Origin: Kitasatospora sp. NBC_00458
GTDB lineage: Bacteria; Actinomycetota; Actinomycetes; Streptomycetales; Streptomycetaceae
Reading direction: 5' to 3'
DNA length: 64,000 bases
Assembly (NCBI RefSeq): GCF_036013975.1
Contig: NZ_CP107904.1
Coordinates: 3,239,501 to 3,303,500, forward strand
Each line of letters opens with the position of its first letter. Position 1 is the stretch's first letter. Both the position numbers and the translations under genes were made by a program. Shown here piece by piece: positions 32,271 to 43,025 of the stretch. The notes under the pieces are model-generated. The model saw only the letters and a program-made list of their open reading frames with translations. It did not search any database and was not told the origin of the DNA.

Positions 32271-33992
32271 ATGGTCATCTCCACCGCCGGAGCACCCACC
32301 GGCGTCAACGGCAGCACGGCGGCCGGCACCCCGGCGACCGGCGCGGCCCGCGGACCCGTCGCTCCCGCTGCCGCCGCACCGGCGCCGAGGCTGGACACCG
32401 CCGCCGACCCCGGTTCCGAGGCGTACCGGGCCAACGCCGCGGCGCACCGCGCCCTGGTCGCCGAACTCCGCGAGAAGCTCGGCACGGCCGCGCTCGGCGG
32501 GGGCGCCAAGGCCCGGGCCCGGCACACCGCACGCGGGAAGCTGCTCCCCCGCGACCGCGTGGACACCCTGCTCGACCCGGCCTCCCCCTTCCTCGAACTG
32601 GCCCCGCTGGCGGCCGACGGGATGTACGACGGCGCCGCACCGGCCGCCGGGGTGATCGCCGGCATCGGCCGGGTCGCCGGGCGGGAGGTCGTCGTCGTCG
32701 CCAACGACGCCACCGTCAAGGGCGGCACCTACTACCCGATGACGGTCAAGAAGCACCTGCGCGCCCAGGAGGTCGCGCTGGAGAACCGGCTCCCCTGCGT
32801 CTACCTGGTCGACTCCGGCGGCGCCTTCCTCCCGATGCAGGACGAGGTGTTCCCGGACCGCGACCACTTCGGCCGGATCTTCTACAACCAGGCCCGGCTC
32901 TCGGCCGCGGGCGTCCCGCAGATCGCCGCCGTGCTCGGCTCGTGCACGGCGGGCGGCGCGTACGTCCCGGCGATGAGCGACCAGGCCGTCATCGTCCGCA
33001 ACCAGGGCACGATCTTCCTCGGCGGGCCGCCGCTGGTGAAGGCCGCGACCGGCGAGGTGGTGACCGCCGAGGAGCTGGGCGGCGGCGACCTGCACTCCCG
33101 GACCTCCGGCGTCACGGACCACCTCGCCGAGGACGACGCCCACGCCCTCTCCATCGTCCGCACCATCGTCGCGGGGCTCGGCCCCCGTGCGGCCCGGCCG
33201 TGGCCGCTGGCCCCCGCCGAGGAGCCGGCCGTCGACCCGGCCGGCCTGTACGGCGCCGTCCCGGTCGACCCGCGCACGCCCTACGACGTGCGCGAGGTGA
33301 TCGCGCGCCTGGTCGACGGCAGCCGGTTCGCCGAGTTCAAGGCCGAGTACGGGGCGACCCTGGTGACCGGCTTCGCCCGGATCCACGGCCACCCGGTCGG
33401 CATCGTCGCCAACAACGGCGTGCTGTTCGCCGAGTCCGCCCTCAAGGGCGCCCACTTCATCGAGCTGTGCGACCAGCGGGGCATCCCCCTCCTCTTCCTG
33501 CAGAACATCACCGGGTTCATGGTCGGCCGGCAGTACGAGGCGGGCGGCATCGCCAAGCACGGCGCCAAGATGGTCAACGCCGTCGCCTGCACCCGCGTCC
33601 CGAAGCTGACGGTGGTGATCGGCGGCTCGTACGGGGCCGGCAACTACTCGATGTGCGGCCGGGCGTACTCGCCCCGCTTCCTGTGGATGTGGCCGGGCGC
33701 CAAGATCTCCGTGATGGGCGGCGAGCAGGCGGCGTCCGTACTGGCCACCGTCCGCCGCGACCAGTTGGAGGCGCAGGGCGAGGAGTGGCCGGCCGAGGCC
33801 GAGGAGGGGTTCAAGCGCCCCGTCCGGGAGCAGTACGAGCGCCAGGGCAACGCCTACTACGCCACCGCCCGGCTCTGGGACGACGGGGTGATCGACCCGC
33901 TGGACACCCGGACCGTCCTCGGCCTGGCCCTGACCGCCTGCGCCAACGCCCCGCTGCCGCCGCCCGGCCCGTTCGGCGTCTTCCGCATGTAG
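32271..33992 (+). CDS. accD1: Acyl-CoA carboxylase carboxyltransferase (beta) subunit, methylcrotonyl-CoA type
   Basis: The 573-aa carboxyltransferase transfers CO2 from carboxybiotin to an acyl-CoA, here most likely 3-methylcrotonyl-CoA in leucine catabolism. Crotonase-fold motifs include [51 protein letters not shown] (oxyanion hole), [12 protein letters not shown], and in the second half [36 protein letters not shown] and [10 protein letters not shown]. Residues 1-45 are an Ala/Pro-rich extension. The ATG has GGGAG upstream. It is the first gene of a four-gene operon whose other members fit isovalerate/leucine degradation. Confidence 0.93.
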   Translation: MVISTAGAPTGVNGSTAAGTPATGAARGPVAPAAAAPAPRLDTAADPGSEAYRANAAAHRALVAELREKLGTAALGGGAKARARHTARGKLLPRDRVDTLLDPASPFLELAPLAADGMYDGAAPAAGVIAGIGRVAGREVVVVANDATVKGGTYYPMTVKKHLRAQEVALENRLPCVYLVDSGGAFLPMQDEVFPDRDHFGRIFYNQARLSAAGVPQIAAVLGSCTAGGAYVPAMSDQAVIVRNQGTIFLGGPPLVKAATGEVVTAEELGGGDLHSRTSGVTDHLAEDDAHALSIVRTIVAGLGPRAARPWPLAPAEEPAVDPAGLYGAVPVDPRTPYDVREVIARLVDGSRFAEFKAEYGATLVTGFARIHGHPVGIVANNGVLFAESALKGAHFIELCDQRGIPLLFLQNITGFMVGRQYEAGGIAKHGAKMVNAVACTRVPKLTVVIGGSYGAGNYSMCGRAYSPRFLWMWPGAKISVMGGEQAASVLATVRRDQLEAQGEEWPAEAEEGFKRPVREQYERQGNAYYATARLWDDGVIDPLDTRTVLGLALTACANAPLPPPGPFGVFRM

Positions 33993-34176
33993 GTCCGTCC
34001 GCATGCACGCCTTCCGCCCACGGACCGCCCGCGCGCGCAGCCGCGCCCCTCGGTCCGGTGGGCGGGCCCGCCCACCGGCGGAAGGCGCCGCGCCGGCCCC
34101 GGCGCACCCCGACCGCCACTCCCTCCCGACCACCTCCTCACGTACGGCTCCCCCTCGACCCGGAGGAACGCCTCCC

Positions 34177-36567
34177 ATGTTCGACACAGTTCTGGTCGCC
34201 AACCGCGGCGAGATCGCCGTCCGGGTGATCCGCACCCTGCGGCGGCTCGGCGTGCGCTCGGTCGCCGTGTTCAGCGACGCCGACGCCGACGCCCCGCACG
34301 TCCGCGAGGCCGACGTCGCGGTCCGGCTCGGCCCCGCCGACCGCAGCGACAGCTCGGCCGCCGAAACCTACCTGCGGACCGACCAGATCCTCGCCGCCGC
34401 CCGCCGGACGGGCGCCCAGGCCGTCCACCCCGGCTACGGCTTCCTCGCCGAGAACGCCTCCTTCGCCCGTGCCTGCGCCGACGCCGGCCTGGTCTTCATC
34501 GGTCCTCCTCCCGCCGCGGTCGAACTGATGGGTGACAAGATCAACGCCAAGGAGGCCGTCCGGGCCGCCGGCGTCCCCGTGGTCCCCGGCAGCCGGGCCA
34601 CCGCGCCCACCGACGACGACCTCGTCGCGGCCGCCGACGGGATCGGCTACCCGGTCCTGCTGAAGCCGTCCGCCGGCGGCGGCGGCAAGGGCATGCGGCT
34701 GGTCCGCGACCGGGCCGACCTCCCGACCGAGATCGCCGCCGCCCGGCGCGTCGCCCGTACCGCCTTCGGCGACGACACCCTGCTGCTGGAGCGCTGGATC
34801 GACCGGCCGCGCCACATCGAGGTCCAGGTGCTGGCCGACGCCCACGGCACCACCGTCCACCTCGGCGAGCGCGAGTGCAGTCTGCAGCGCCGCCACCAGA
34901 AGCTGATCGAAGAGGCTCCCTCCGTCCTGCTCAACGCCGAGACCCGCGCCGCCATGGGCGCCGCCGCCGTCCGGGCCGCCGAGTCCTGCGGCTACACCGG
35001 CGCCGGCACCGTGGAGTTCATCGTTCCCGGCGTCGACCCCGACTCCCCCGCCCCCGCCGAGGGGGTGCGGGACTTCTTCTTCATGGAGATGAACACCCGT
35101 CTCCAGGTGGAACACCCCGTCACCGAGCTCGCCATCGCGGTGGGCGGCCCTCGCCCCCACGGTTCGTCTGCGTCAGGTTCGACCGCGGGCGGTCAGGCCA
35201 CCGACGGTCCGCTCACCGACGGTCCGGCGGCGGGCCCGGCCCGACGGCTGGACCTGGTCGAGTGGCAGCTGCGGGTCGCCGCGGACGAACACCTCACCTT
35301 CACCCAGTCCGACATCTCCTTCCTGGGCCACGCCATCGAGGCCCGGATCTGCGCCGAGGACCCGGAACGGGACTTCCTGCCCACCGGCGGACGCATCCTG
35401 CTCCTCGACGAGCCGCAGGGCGAAGGCGTCCGGGTGGACTCCGGGGTGACCCCGGGGACCGTCATCACCAGCTCCTACGACCCCATGCTCGCCAAGGTCA
35501 TCGCCTACGGACCCGACCGGCCGACCGCGCTGCGACGGCTGCGCGCCGCACTGGCCGACACCCGGATCCTCGGCGTCACCACCAACACCGGCTTCCTGCG
35601 ACGACTGCTCGCACACCCCGAGGTCGTCGCCGGCCGCCTCGACACCGGCCTGGTGGAGCAGACGGCGCAGCAGCAGCCCGGACTGCTCGCCTCGCCCTAC
35701 TCCCCGGCCGCCGCAGCCGCGGCCGTACCCGGCACCGACACCACCGGCACCACCGACACCACCGGCACCGAAGCCCCGGATGCCGCCGTCCCCGGCGCCG
35801 TGCCGCCCGGGGAACCGACGCCCGCCCACCTCCTCTACTACGCCGCCGCGCTCGCACGGCACCTGGACCTGACACCCGCCGCCGACGGCGACGGCTGGAC
35901 CGACCCCTTCTCCCTTCCCTCCGGCTGGCGCCTGGGCGGCGCACCCGCCTGGACCACCCACCGGCTCCGCGCCCCCGGCCAGGACCCGGTGTCGGTGGGC
36001 ATCCGCCCGATCACTGTGGGCAACGTAGCCGAGGCCACTGACAATCCGTCCGGCGTCACGCCGGAGGTGGAGGTCCGGCTCGGCTCCGGGCCGGCCCACC
36101 GGGCCCGGGCCGTCCGGTCCGGGGACCGTCTCCGCCTCACCGTGGACGGCCTGCAGACGACCTTCGCGCTGACCGCCGACCGCGCGCCCGGCGCCTCCTC
36201 CGGCCCGGTGACGTGGCTCGGGATCGACGGCGACGCCTGGCCGGTGCACGGCCACGACGCGGTCGGCGGGGGCGCCGCCGCCGGTGCGGCGCACCACGGC
36301 GCCCTGACCGCGCCGATGCCGGGCACCGTCACGGTCGTGAAGACCACGGCCGGCGAGACCGTCCGGAAGGGCCAGCCCCTGCTCGTCCTGGAGGCCATGA
36401 AGATGGAACACGTGATCGCCGCCCCGCACGACGGGACGGTGAGCGAGCTGCGGGCCACCGCCGGCGCCACCGTCGCGATGGAGGAGCTGCTGGTCGTGGT
36501 CGCCCCCGCCGAGGCCGGGCCGGACGCCGCCGAGGGCGCCGGGACCGCCGCCGGGGCGCGGTCGTGA
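34177..36567 (+). CDS. accA1: Acyl-CoA carboxylase alpha subunit (biotin carboxylase + biotin carrier)
   Basis: The 796-aa protein carboxylates its own biotin using ATP and bicarbonate for the AccD1 partner. The biotin carboxylase ATP-grasp domain spans about residues 1-480 ([82 protein letters not shown]), then a linker and the biotinyl domain with [11 protein letters not shown], whose central Lys is biotinylated. An insert of about 35 Gly/Ser/Thr/Asp-rich residues lies near 323-357, between ELAIAVGG and LDLVEWQ, which normally abut. The ATG is preceded by CGGAGGA. The next gene overlaps by 4 bp. Confidence 0.94.
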   Translation: MFDTVLVANRGEIAVRVIRTLRRLGVRSVAVFSDADADAPHVREADVAVRLGPADRSDSSAAETYLRTDQILAAARRTGAQAVHPGYGFLAENASFARACADAGLVFIGPPPAAVELMGDKINAKEAVRAAGVPVVPGSRATAPTDDDLVAAADGIGYPVLLKPSAGGGGKGMRLVRDRADLPTEIAAARRVARTAFGDDTLLLERWIDRPRHIEVQVLADAHGTTVHLGERECSLQRRHQKLIEEAPSVLLNAETRAAMGAAAVRAAESCGYTGAGTVEFIVPGVDPDSPAPAEGVRDFFFMEMNTRLQVEHPVTELAIAVGGPRPHGSSASGSTAGGQATDGPLTDGPAAGPARRLDLVEWQLRVAADEHLTFTQSDISFLGHAIEARICAEDPERDFLPTGGRILLLDEPQGEGVRVDSGVTPGTVITSSYDPMLAKVIAYGPDRPTALRRLRAALADTRILGVTTNTGFLRRLLAHPEVVAGRLDTGLVEQTAQQQPGLLASPYSPAAAAAAVPGTDTTGTTDTTGTEAPDAAVPGAVPPGEPTPAHLLYYAAALARHLDLTPAADGDGWTDPFSLPSGWRLGGAPAWTTHRLRAPGQDPVSVGIRPITVGNVAEATDNPSGVTPEVEVRLGSGPAHRARAVRSGDRLRLTVDGLQTTFALTADRAPGASSGPVTWLGIDGDAWPVHGHDAVGGGAAAGAAHHGALTAPMPGTVTVVKTTAGETVRKGQPLLVLEAMKMEHVIAAPHDGTVSELRATAGATVAMEELLVVVAPAEAGPDAAEGAGTAAGARS

Positions 36568-37571
36568 CCGCCCCCGCCCCGGGCCCCGCGCACGAGCCCG
36601 ACGCGCTCGACCTGGGCCTGCCGGCCCCGGTCCGCGCGCCCGGCCTGCCCGAGGAGGTCCGGATCCACGAGGTCGGACCGCGCGACGGGCTGCAGAACGA
36701 GGGCGCCCTGGTCCCGGTCGAGGTCAAGGCGGAGTTCATCGCCAGGCTCGCCGCCACCGGCCTGCGCACCGTCGAGGCCACCAGCTTCGTCCACCCGAAG
36801 TGGGTCCCCCAGCTCGCCGACGCCGAGGAACTGGTGCCCCGGCTCGCCGACCTGCCGGCCCGCCACCCCGGGCTGCGCCTGCCGGTCCTGGTGCCCAACG
36901 AGCGCGGGCTGGACCGCGCGCTGGCCCACCGCGCCGAGGACGTCGCCGTCTTCGCGAGTGCCACCGAGACCTTCGCCCGCCGCAACCTCAACCGCTCGGC
37001 GGACGAGGCGATGGCGATGTTCCGGCCCGTGGTGGAACGCGCCACGGCCGCCGGGGTCCGGGTCCGCGGCTACCTGTCGATGTGCTTCGGCGATCCCTGG
37101 GAGGGGCCGGTCCCGCCCGACCAGGTGATCGGCTTCGGGGTGCGGCTGCTGGAGATGGGCTGCACCGAGCTGAGCCTCGGCGACACCATCGGCGTGGCCA
37201 CCCCGGGCCAGGTCACCGCCCTGCTGGACGGGTTCGCCGCGGCGGGCGTGCCGGTGGGCCGGATCGCGGTGCACTTCCACGACACCTACGGCCAGGCGCT
37301 CAGCAACACGCTGGCGGCGCTCCGCTCCGGGGTGACCGCGGTCGACGCCTCGGCGGGCGGCCTGGGCGGCTGCCCGTACGCCAAGAGCGCCACCGGCAAC
37401 CTGGCCACCGAGGACCTGGTGTGGATGCTGCACGGACTCGGCATCCGCACCGGCGTCGACCTCCGGGCACTGGTCGCCACCAGCGGCTGGATGGCGCGGC
37501 GGCTCGGCCGCCCGAGCCCGTCCCGGACGGTGCAGGCGCTGCTGGGCCCCGGCACCGCCGAGCGGGGCTGA
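36564..37571 (+). CDS. Hydroxymethylglutaryl-CoA lyase
   Basis: The 335-aa TIM-barrel lyase splits HMG-CoA into acetoacetate and acetyl-CoA, the last step of leucine degradation. It shows [15 protein letters not shown] (metal and catalytic Arg-Asp), [44 protein letters not shown] (metal-binding H-x-H) and [15 protein letters not shown] with the catalytic Cys. The GTG start overlaps the accA1 stop (GTGA), so the genes are translationally coupled. Length is normal apart from about 30 extra N-terminal residues. Confidence 0.95.
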   Translation: MTAPAPGPAHEPDALDLGLPAPVRAPGLPEEVRIHEVGPRDGLQNEGALVPVEVKAEFIARLAATGLRTVEATSFVHPKWVPQLADAEELVPRLADLPARHPGLRLPVLVPNERGLDRALAHRAEDVAVFASATETFARRNLNRSADEAMAMFRPVVERATAAGVRVRGYLSMCFGDPWEGPVPPDQVIGFGVRLLEMGCTELSLGDTIGVATPGQVTALLDGFAAAGVPVGRIAVHFHDTYGQALSNTLAALRSGVTAVDASAGGLGGCPYAKSATGNLATEDLVWMLHGLGIRTGVDLRALVATSGWMARRLGRPSPSRTVQALLGPGTAERG

Positions 37572-37735
37572 CCCCGGCGGCACCCCCGCAACACCCCCGG
37601 CGGGCCTCCACCCGTCCGCCCGTCCGGACCACACGCATCCCTCTCATCACACCGCACGTCCGCCACACCATCGAACGGACGGCGGTCGTCCCGATCAAGC
37701 CCGCGCCCATCCGGCGGGGCCTCAGGAGGATCACC

Positions 37736-38923
37736 ATGCTCGACCACCGGTTGAACACCGAGTACGAGGAACTGCGGCGCACCGTGGCCGAATTCGCCCA
37801 GGACGTGGTCGCCCCGAAGATCGGCGAGTACTACGAGCAGGGCGAGTTCCCCTACGAGATCGTCCGGGAGATGGGGCGGATGGGCCTGTTCGGCCTGCCG
37901 TTCCCGGAGGAGTACGGCGGCATGGGCGGCGACTACTTCGCGCTCTGCCTGACGCTGGAGGAGCTCGCCCGGGTCGACTCCTCGGTCGCGATCACCCTGG
38001 AGGCGGCGGTCTCGCTCGGCGCGATGCCGATCTACCGCTTCGGGACCGAGGAGCAGAAGCGCGAGTGGCTGCCCCGGCTGACCTCCGGCGAGCTGCTGGG
38101 CGCGTTCGGGCTCACCGAGCCCGAGGGCGGTTCCGACGCCGGCGCCACCCGCACCACCGCCCGGTACGACGAGGCCACCGACGAGTGGGTGATCAACGGC
38201 ACCAAGTGCTTCATCACCAACTCCGGCACCGACATCACCGGCCTGGTCACCGTCACCGCGCTCACCGAACCGATCGCTCGTTCGAGTGAAGGCGGCGAAT
38301 TCTCCTCGCCACGGCGCGAGATCTCCTCCATCATCGTGCCCAGCGGGACCCCCGGGTTCCAGGTGTCCAAGAAGTACTCCAAGGTCGGGTGGAACGCATC
38401 CGACACCCGCGAACTGTCCTTCACCGACTGCCGTGTCCCCGCGGCCAACCTGCTGGGCGAGCGCGGTCGCGGCTACGCCCAGTTCCTGCGGATCCTCGAC
38501 GAGGGCCGCATCGCGATCGCCGCCCTGGCCACCGGCCTGGCCCAGGGCTGCGTCGACCAGTCCGTTTCCTACGCCGGTACGCGCCGGGCCTTCGGCCGGA
38601 CGATCGGCGCCAACCAGGCCGTCCAGTTCAAGCTCGCCGACATGGAGATGCGCGCCCACACCTCCCGCCTCGCCTGGCGGGACGCCGCCTCCCGGCTGCT
38701 GCACTCCGAGCCGTTCAAGAAGGAGGCCGCGATCGCCAAGCTGTACTCGTCGGAGGCCGCCGTCGACAACGCCCGCGAGGCGACCCAGATCCACGGCGGG
38801 TACGGCTTCATGAACGAGTTCCCGGTCGCCCGCTTCTGGCGCGACTGCAAGATCCTCGAAATCGGCGAAGGCACCTCGGAGGTCCAGCGCATGCTCATCG
38901 CCCGCGAGCTCGGCGTCTCCTGA
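37736..38923 (+). CDS. acdH: Acyl-CoA dehydrogenase (isovaleryl/branched-chain type)
   Basis: The 395-aa flavoprotein oxidises a branched-chain acyl-CoA such as isovaleryl-CoA, passing electrons to ETF, and supplies 3-methylcrotonyl-CoA to the carboxylase encoded upstream. Motifs present are LLGAFGLTEPEGGSDAG and WVINGTKCFITNSGTD (FAD site), RRAFGRTIGANQAVQFKLADMEM and QIHGGYGFMNEFPVARFWRD. The C-terminal IGEGTSEVQRMLIAREL holds the position of the family catalytic Glu region. CAGGAGGA lies seven bases before the ATG. An insert SSEGGEFSSPRRE in the beta-domain is longer than usual. It ends the operon. Confidence 0.93.
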   Translation: MLDHRLNTEYEELRRTVAEFAQDVVAPKIGEYYEQGEFPYEIVREMGRMGLFGLPFPEEYGGMGGDYFALCLTLEELARVDSSVAITLEAAVSLGAMPIYRFGTEEQKREWLPRLTSGELLGAFGLTEPEGGSDAGATRTTARYDEATDEWVINGTKCFITNSGTDITGLVTVTALTEPIARSSEGGEFSSPRREISSIIVPSGTPGFQVSKKYSKVGWNASDTRELSFTDCRVPAANLLGERGRGYAQFLRILDEGRIAIAALATGLAQGCVDQSVSYAGTRRAFGRTIGANQAVQFKLADMEMRAHTSRLAWRDAASRLLHSEPFKKEAAIAKLYSSEAAVDNAREATQIHGGYGFMNEFPVARFWRDCKILEIGEGTSEVQRMLIARELGVS

Positions 38924-38974
38924 GACGACCCGCTCCCCGTATCCGACCGTCCCGACGGGTCCACGTCCGTCGAT

Positions 38975-39024
38975 CCTCCCTCCCCGCCCCCGGGCACCCG
39001 CCGGCCCGGGGGCGGGGAGGGAGG
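38975..39024. terminator. Strong bidirectional terminator
   Basis: A perfect 20-bp G/C-rich inverted repeat (starting CCTCCCTCCCCGCCCCC) with a 10-nt loop fills the gap between acdH and the convergent DUF4239 gene. It can serve both transcripts. Confidence 0.85.
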
Positions 39025-39025
39025 G

Positions 39026-39817
39026 TCACGGGAAGGGCGGCCCCATCACACCGCCGTCACCGGCGTCGATCTGCTCGTACCGGGTGAGCGCCAGTTCGAA
39101 CGCGGTCGGCCCGACCCTCACCGTGCCGTCGAACGGACCGCTGAGCTGGAACACCAGGCCGACCGCGAACGCCACCGAGGCGCCCATGAACCCCATCAGC
39201 ACCAGATTGCGCCTGTCGGCGGTCAGGCCGATCAGCGGCGGCACGAACAGGACGACCACCGCTCCCACCACCAGACCCCAGAGTTCCAGTGCCGGTGCCC
39301 GCGAGTCGACGTCGGCCAACCGGGCGATCCGCCGCGCGTAGACGTCCTCCAGACTCCTCAACGTGTCCTCCTTGGCGGCGATTTCGAGCGGGCTCTCGGT
39401 CCGCACCGCGGCCGCCGCGACCCGGACCCGGTCGATCGACGCCCACGCCTCGGCGCTGCCGTGCCCCCGGCCCAGCTGCACCCACTCCTCGTCGATCACC
39501 TGCCGGGTGTACGCCCGCAGTCGCTGCCGCACCACCGGACGGTCCGCCGCCGGAAGCATCCGCGCGGACCAGTACGCCTCGGTGAGCGCGCGGGTCTCCT
39601 CGTAGGTGTGACTGCGCGCGTCGCTGAGCTCCTGCCAGGCGCCGGCGACGGCGAAGCCCGCGAAGAGGGCGAAGAAGCCCAGCACGGCCGCGCTCACGAA
39701 GCCGACCGCGGACGAGTTCCCCTCGTCGTCCGGGGAGGACCGGACCCGCCCGATGAGGAGTCCGATCAGCAGGGCGAGGAGGGCGCCGGCCAGCACCCCC
39801 AGGACATTGACCCACAT
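39026..39817 (-). CDS. DUF4239 (bestrophin-like) membrane protein
   Basis: The 263-aa protein has two N-terminal membrane helices (VLGVLAGALLALLIGLLIG and VGFVSAAVLGFFALFAGFAVAG), a helical soluble stretch (about 60-175; REETRALTEAYW type) and two C-terminal helices (LWGLVVGAVVVLFVPPLIGL and LVLMGFMGASVAFAVGLVF), the DUF4239 architecture. Function in bacteria is unproven; a channel-like role is inferred from the fold. It begins 22 bp after the secreted-protein stop on the same strand, so they likely form an operon. Confidence 0.82.
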   Translation of the reverse strand: MWVNVLGVLAGALLALLIGLLIGRVRSSPDDEGNSSAVGFVSAAVLGFFALFAGFAVAGAWQELSDARSHTYEETRALTEAYWSARMLPAADRPVVRQRLRAYTRQVIDEEWVQLGRGHGSAEAWASIDRVRVAAAAVRTESPLEIAAKEDTLRSLEDVYARRIARLADVDSRAPALELWGLVVGAVVVLFVPPLIGLTADRRNLVLMGFMGASVAFAVGLVFQLSGPFDGTVRVGPTAFELALTRYEQIDAGDGGVMGPPFP

Positions 39818-39839
39818 CTACCGGACCCCCCTCGGGAGT

Positions 39840-41672
39840 TCATCCACGACGGCCTCCGGGGCCGCCCCGCGGGCGCTTCCGCGCCATCGTCGCGGCGGCC
39901 AGGACGACGAGGACGGGAAGCATGATCGCCAGCAGCAGCATCAGCACCTCGCCGCCGCCCCAGGCGTCTCCCCAGCCGAACGGCGAGCCTTCCGGCCGGT
40001 GAGCGTCCGCGCCTGCGCCCGGGATGCCGGAACCCCCGCCCGTGGCGCCCGCCCCGGGGTTCCGGGAATCGCCCGCCGAACCCGCTCCACCACCGGTTCC
40101 ACCACCCGCGGCACCGGCTCCGCCCCCTGCGGCGGCCGCGGCACCCGCCGCACCGCCTCCTGCCGCCCCGGCCGTACCGGCCGTACCGGCCGACGCGGGG
40201 GCCGGCACCGCCTGGAAGGGACTCGCCGGCAGTCCGAGCAGCGTGGCCCCCGGACGGAAGGGCACCGCCGAACCGGCTGCCACGGCCGCGGCTACGGCTG
40301 CTGCGGCTGCGGCGTTCTGAGCACCGGCGGCCTGCCCCGCTGCTGCTGCCGCCGCAGCAGCGGCGGCAGCAGCAGCATTGGCCGGCGCCGCGGCGGCAGC
40401 GTTCGGAGCGGCGGCCGAACCGGCCTGCGGGGCAACGGGGTTGGGTGGCGGAGCGTTGGCGGCGGCAACGGCGGCCCCTCCGGCAGTGGCCGCCGGGTTG
40501 GCCGCCCCCGGCGCCGCCGCTCCCCCGGGCACCGCCCCACCCGGAGCACCGGCGGCGCCCGCCCCACCGGGCGGCACCGGGCCGCCGACCGGCCCGGGCT
40601 GAGCCGCCGTACCCGGCTGGGCGGCCGCACCCGGCTGGGCCGCCGGGGCGGGCCCCTCGCCCTCGTAGTCGCCCGGCGCCTCCGCGGAGAGCGGCCGGGG
40701 GGCCAGCGGGCGTCCGTCCTGGCCGACCGCCCCGTCCAGCGCCAGGCCCTCGGCCCTCGCCACGGCGGCGTGCCTGCCCGGCTGCGCCTCGCCCGTGGCG
40801 GTGCAGTCCAACGGCCGCCCCGGCTCCAGCAGTCCGGCGGCGGACTGGCCGAGACAGCCGACCTGCCCCACCCCGGGCAGGAGGTCCACCACGCTGACCG
40901 CACTGACCGGCGAGTCCCCGACGGCGTCCACCCGGTACCTCAGCCGGACGTCGCCGCCCACCCGCGCCACCACGGTGCGGCGCCCGGCGGACCCCTCGGG
41001 AGCGGCGGAGGGGTCCGCCGGGGGAGGCGGCCCGCCGGTCACCGGTTCCCCGCCCCCGGCCCGGGGCGCCGGAGCACGGCCGGCCGCACGGACCGCGGCG
41101 CGGGTCACCACGCCGGACCCCGTCGGGACACCCACCCGGGTCAGCGTCAGTCCGGCGACCAGCCCCTGGTAGCCGGCCTCCGCGGTCGCGACGGCCCTGG
41201 GCATGCCCTTCGGGGCGTCCGCCTCGACCCGGACCTCGGTCCGCTGGCGGCCACTCTGGGCCGGCAGCGTGGTGGAGCACTCGACGACGCCGAGGGCGGG
41301 GAGCACGAACGGCTGCTGCCCGCCGCAGGCGACCGCGGCCCCGGAGGCCTGGGCGTCCCTCAGGACCGTGACGGTCAGCGGGTACTCCGCCTGGTTCGCC
41401 AGCCGGTAGACGCGGAGCAGCGGTTCCCCGGAGCGGACCCGGACCCCGGCCGCCGCGGCCCCGTTGGTGCGGACCTCCAGCCGCACCGCGCCCCGGGCCT
41501 CCCCGCCCGCCGGGCTGAGCGCCGACGCTCCGGGGGCGCCGGTGAGGACCGCGGCCGGCAGGAGCGCGGACAGGGCCGTCGACACGAGGAGGAGGGCGGC
41601 GCGGCGACGGGGCGTGCGGCGGAGGAGGCGCACCGGCGGCCCCGGGCCGGGCGAGGTCGGCTGACTGATCAC
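39840..41672 (-). CDS. Secreted, C-terminally membrane-anchored low-complexity protein
   Basis: The 610-aa protein has an N-terminal signal peptide (RRTPRRRAALLLVSTALSALL, cleavage near GASA) and two small beta-sandwich-like domains: about 50-150 with Cys pairs (VACGGQ and VVECSTTL) and about 195-290 (DLLPGVGQVGCLG and DCTATGE), like DUF11/isopeptide-type surface modules. A 240-residue Ala/Gly/Pro stalk includes long poly-Ala runs. A C-terminal helix (VLMLLLAIMLPVLVVLAAATMA) ends in KRPRGGPGGRRG. This looks like a surface protein held in the membrane by its C-terminus. The start is ambiguous: GTG 41672, GTG 41720 also possible. Function unknown. Confidence 0.75.
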   Translation of the reverse strand: MISQPTSPGPGPPVRLLRRTPRRRAALLLVSTALSALLPAAVLTGAPGASALSPAGGEARGAVRLEVRTNGAAAAGVRVRSGEPLLRVYRLANQAEYPLTVTVLRDAQASGAAVACGGQQPFVLPALGVVECSTTLPAQSGRQRTEVRVEADAPKGMPRAVATAEAGYQGLVAGLTLTRVGVPTGSGVVTRAAVRAAGRAPAPRAGGGEPVTGGPPPPADPSAAPEGSAGRRTVVARVGGDVRLRYRVDAVGDSPVSAVSVVDLLPGVGQVGCLGQSAAGLLEPGRPLDCTATGEAQPGRHAAVARAEGLALDGAVGQDGRPLAPRPLSAEAPGDYEGEGPAPAAQPGAAAQPGTAAQPGPVGGPVPPGGAGAAGAPGGAVPGGAAAPGAANPAATAGGAAVAAANAPPPNPVAPQAGSAAAPNAAAAAPANAAAAAAAAAAAAAGQAAGAQNAAAAAAVAAAVAAGSAVPFRPGATLLGLPASPFQAVPAPASAGTAGTAGAAGGGAAGAAAAAGGGAGAAGGGTGGGAGSAGDSRNPGAGATGGGSGIPGAGADAHRPEGSPFGWGDAWGGGEVLMLLLAIMLPVLVVLAAATMARKRPRGGPGGRRG

Positions 41673-41776
41673 CTTGTCATTCTTCGCACCGCGTCCCCGG
41701 GGCGGGCCGGAGCACGGCACCGACCCACCGGCACGGATGACACGATCGGCCCAGCGGCGGGCCCGCCGCGCCGACA

Positions 41777-41816
41777 GGCGAACGGGCGAACGGGCGAACG
41801 GGCGAACGGGCGAACG
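41777..41816. repeat. 8-bp tandem repeat, five copies
   Basis: Five perfect copies of GGCGAACG followed by degenerate copies to about 41835, between the secreted-protein start and the universal-stress-protein stop. A slippage-prone microsatellite. Confidence 0.85.
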
Positions 41817-41853
41817 CGCCGACGGGCGAACGAACGGATCCGCGGACGACCCG

Positions 41854-42540
41854 TCAGGGAATCACGATCACCGGGCGGTTGGCCCTGCGGGCGAGGCGTC
41901 CGGACACGGATCCGAAGATCTTGCCGAGCAGGCCGTGCGTGCTGCCGACCACGATGGCGTCGGCGGCGTACTCACGGCCGACCTCCTCGATCTCGTGGCA
42001 GATGTCACCGCCGCGCTCGACCAGGATCCAGGGCACGCCGGCGAGGAAGTCCGCGCAGGCGAGCTCCAGGCCGAGGACCTCGGTCCGGTGGTCGGGGAGG
42101 TCGACGAAGACGGGCGGTTCGCAGCCCGCCCAGACGGTGGCGGGCAGGCGGTTGGCCACGTGCACGATCACCAGGCCGCACTGGGAGCGACGGGCCATGC
42201 CCACCGCGTAGGCGAGGGCGCGCTCGCTCGACAACGAGCCGTCGAAGCCCACCACCACGCCGTGCTGGAAGGCCGGGTCGCAGGAGCGGGCGGGTGCCTG
42301 CCGGACCGCGGGTTCACCCGGCGCACTGGGCAGGCCGGAGGCGCGCGGGCGGTCGGCGCCCGGACCGGGGCGGCCCGTCACCGGGGGCTCCGCACGGTCG
42401 GCGCGGTGTCCGTCCCGTCGTTGGCGGGAGCCTGAGCCGGGGCGGCCGCGGCGCGCGATGTTGCGGAGGGGCCGGGTCGGACCACCGCTCCGGGCGTCCG
42501 CATCCGGTTCAACCGGTCGGAAGGACTCAGAACCAGCCAT
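41854..42540 (-). CDS. Universal stress protein (UspA family)
   Basis: The 228-aa protein has one Usp domain from about residue 93 to the end (GVVVGFDGSLSSERALAYA, LVIVHVANRLP, DAIVVGSTHGLLGKIFGSVSGRLARRANRPVIVIP). The ATP-binding G-x2-G-x9-G-S pattern is present in approximate form. The first 90 residues are Pro/Gly/Arg-rich and probably disordered; a shorter product starting nearer the domain cannot be excluded. Usp proteins bind ATP and support stress survival. No clear ribosome site lies before the chosen ATG. Confidence 0.85.
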   Translation of the reverse strand: MAGSESFRPVEPDADARSGGPTRPLRNIARRGRPGSGSRQRRDGHRADRAEPPVTGRPGPGADRPRASGLPSAPGEPAVRQAPARSCDPAFQHGVVVGFDGSLSSERALAYAVGMARRSQCGLVIVHVANRLPATVWAGCEPPVFVDLPDHRTEVLGLELACADFLAGVPWILVERGGDICHEIEEVGREYAADAIVVGSTHGLLGKIFGSVSGRLARRANRPVIVIP

Positions 42541-43025
42541 GGCACAAGGCTCTTCGAAGGGGATGGGCCGACAGGAGAGGACAACGCTGCCCGGACGGCA
42601 GGCCCGCCCAGGGGACGACGTCGGGCTGCGCCGCGCACCACCGTTGGTGACCTGTTCCTTTCAGAGTACGACGGGCCGGGGACTCAGCCCAGCCACGGGG
42701 CCTCGGGACGACGCTCTTCCCGCGAACGGGGGATGCGCCCGCCGTCGGCCGTGCGCCCCCGCCCGCGCGCGAACGCGCCCTCCGGCGAGAGAGGTTCTCT
42801 GGAGCTTGACTGAGCGGGCCGGACGACGCAACAGGCCCCCGGGACACCGTGACCGGACTGTCATGGATCGACGACGATCCGTTGCCGGGCGGTCACCGGA
42901 CAACGGGCCCCGCCTGCCACATCCGTGCCCCGGGGCCACGACACCGGCACCCGTTCCGGCCATTTCGCAGGGGTTCGCGACGACGTCCGGCAATTGCCAG
43001 ATGCATAGGCGCGGCCGCTGGCACC
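42541..43025. other. Intergenic region, 485 bp
   Basis: Divergent spacer between the universal-stress and HAD genes. It must hold both promoters. No RNA gene, repeat or clear operator was found, and the open frames crossing it lack coding character. Confidence 0.5.
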
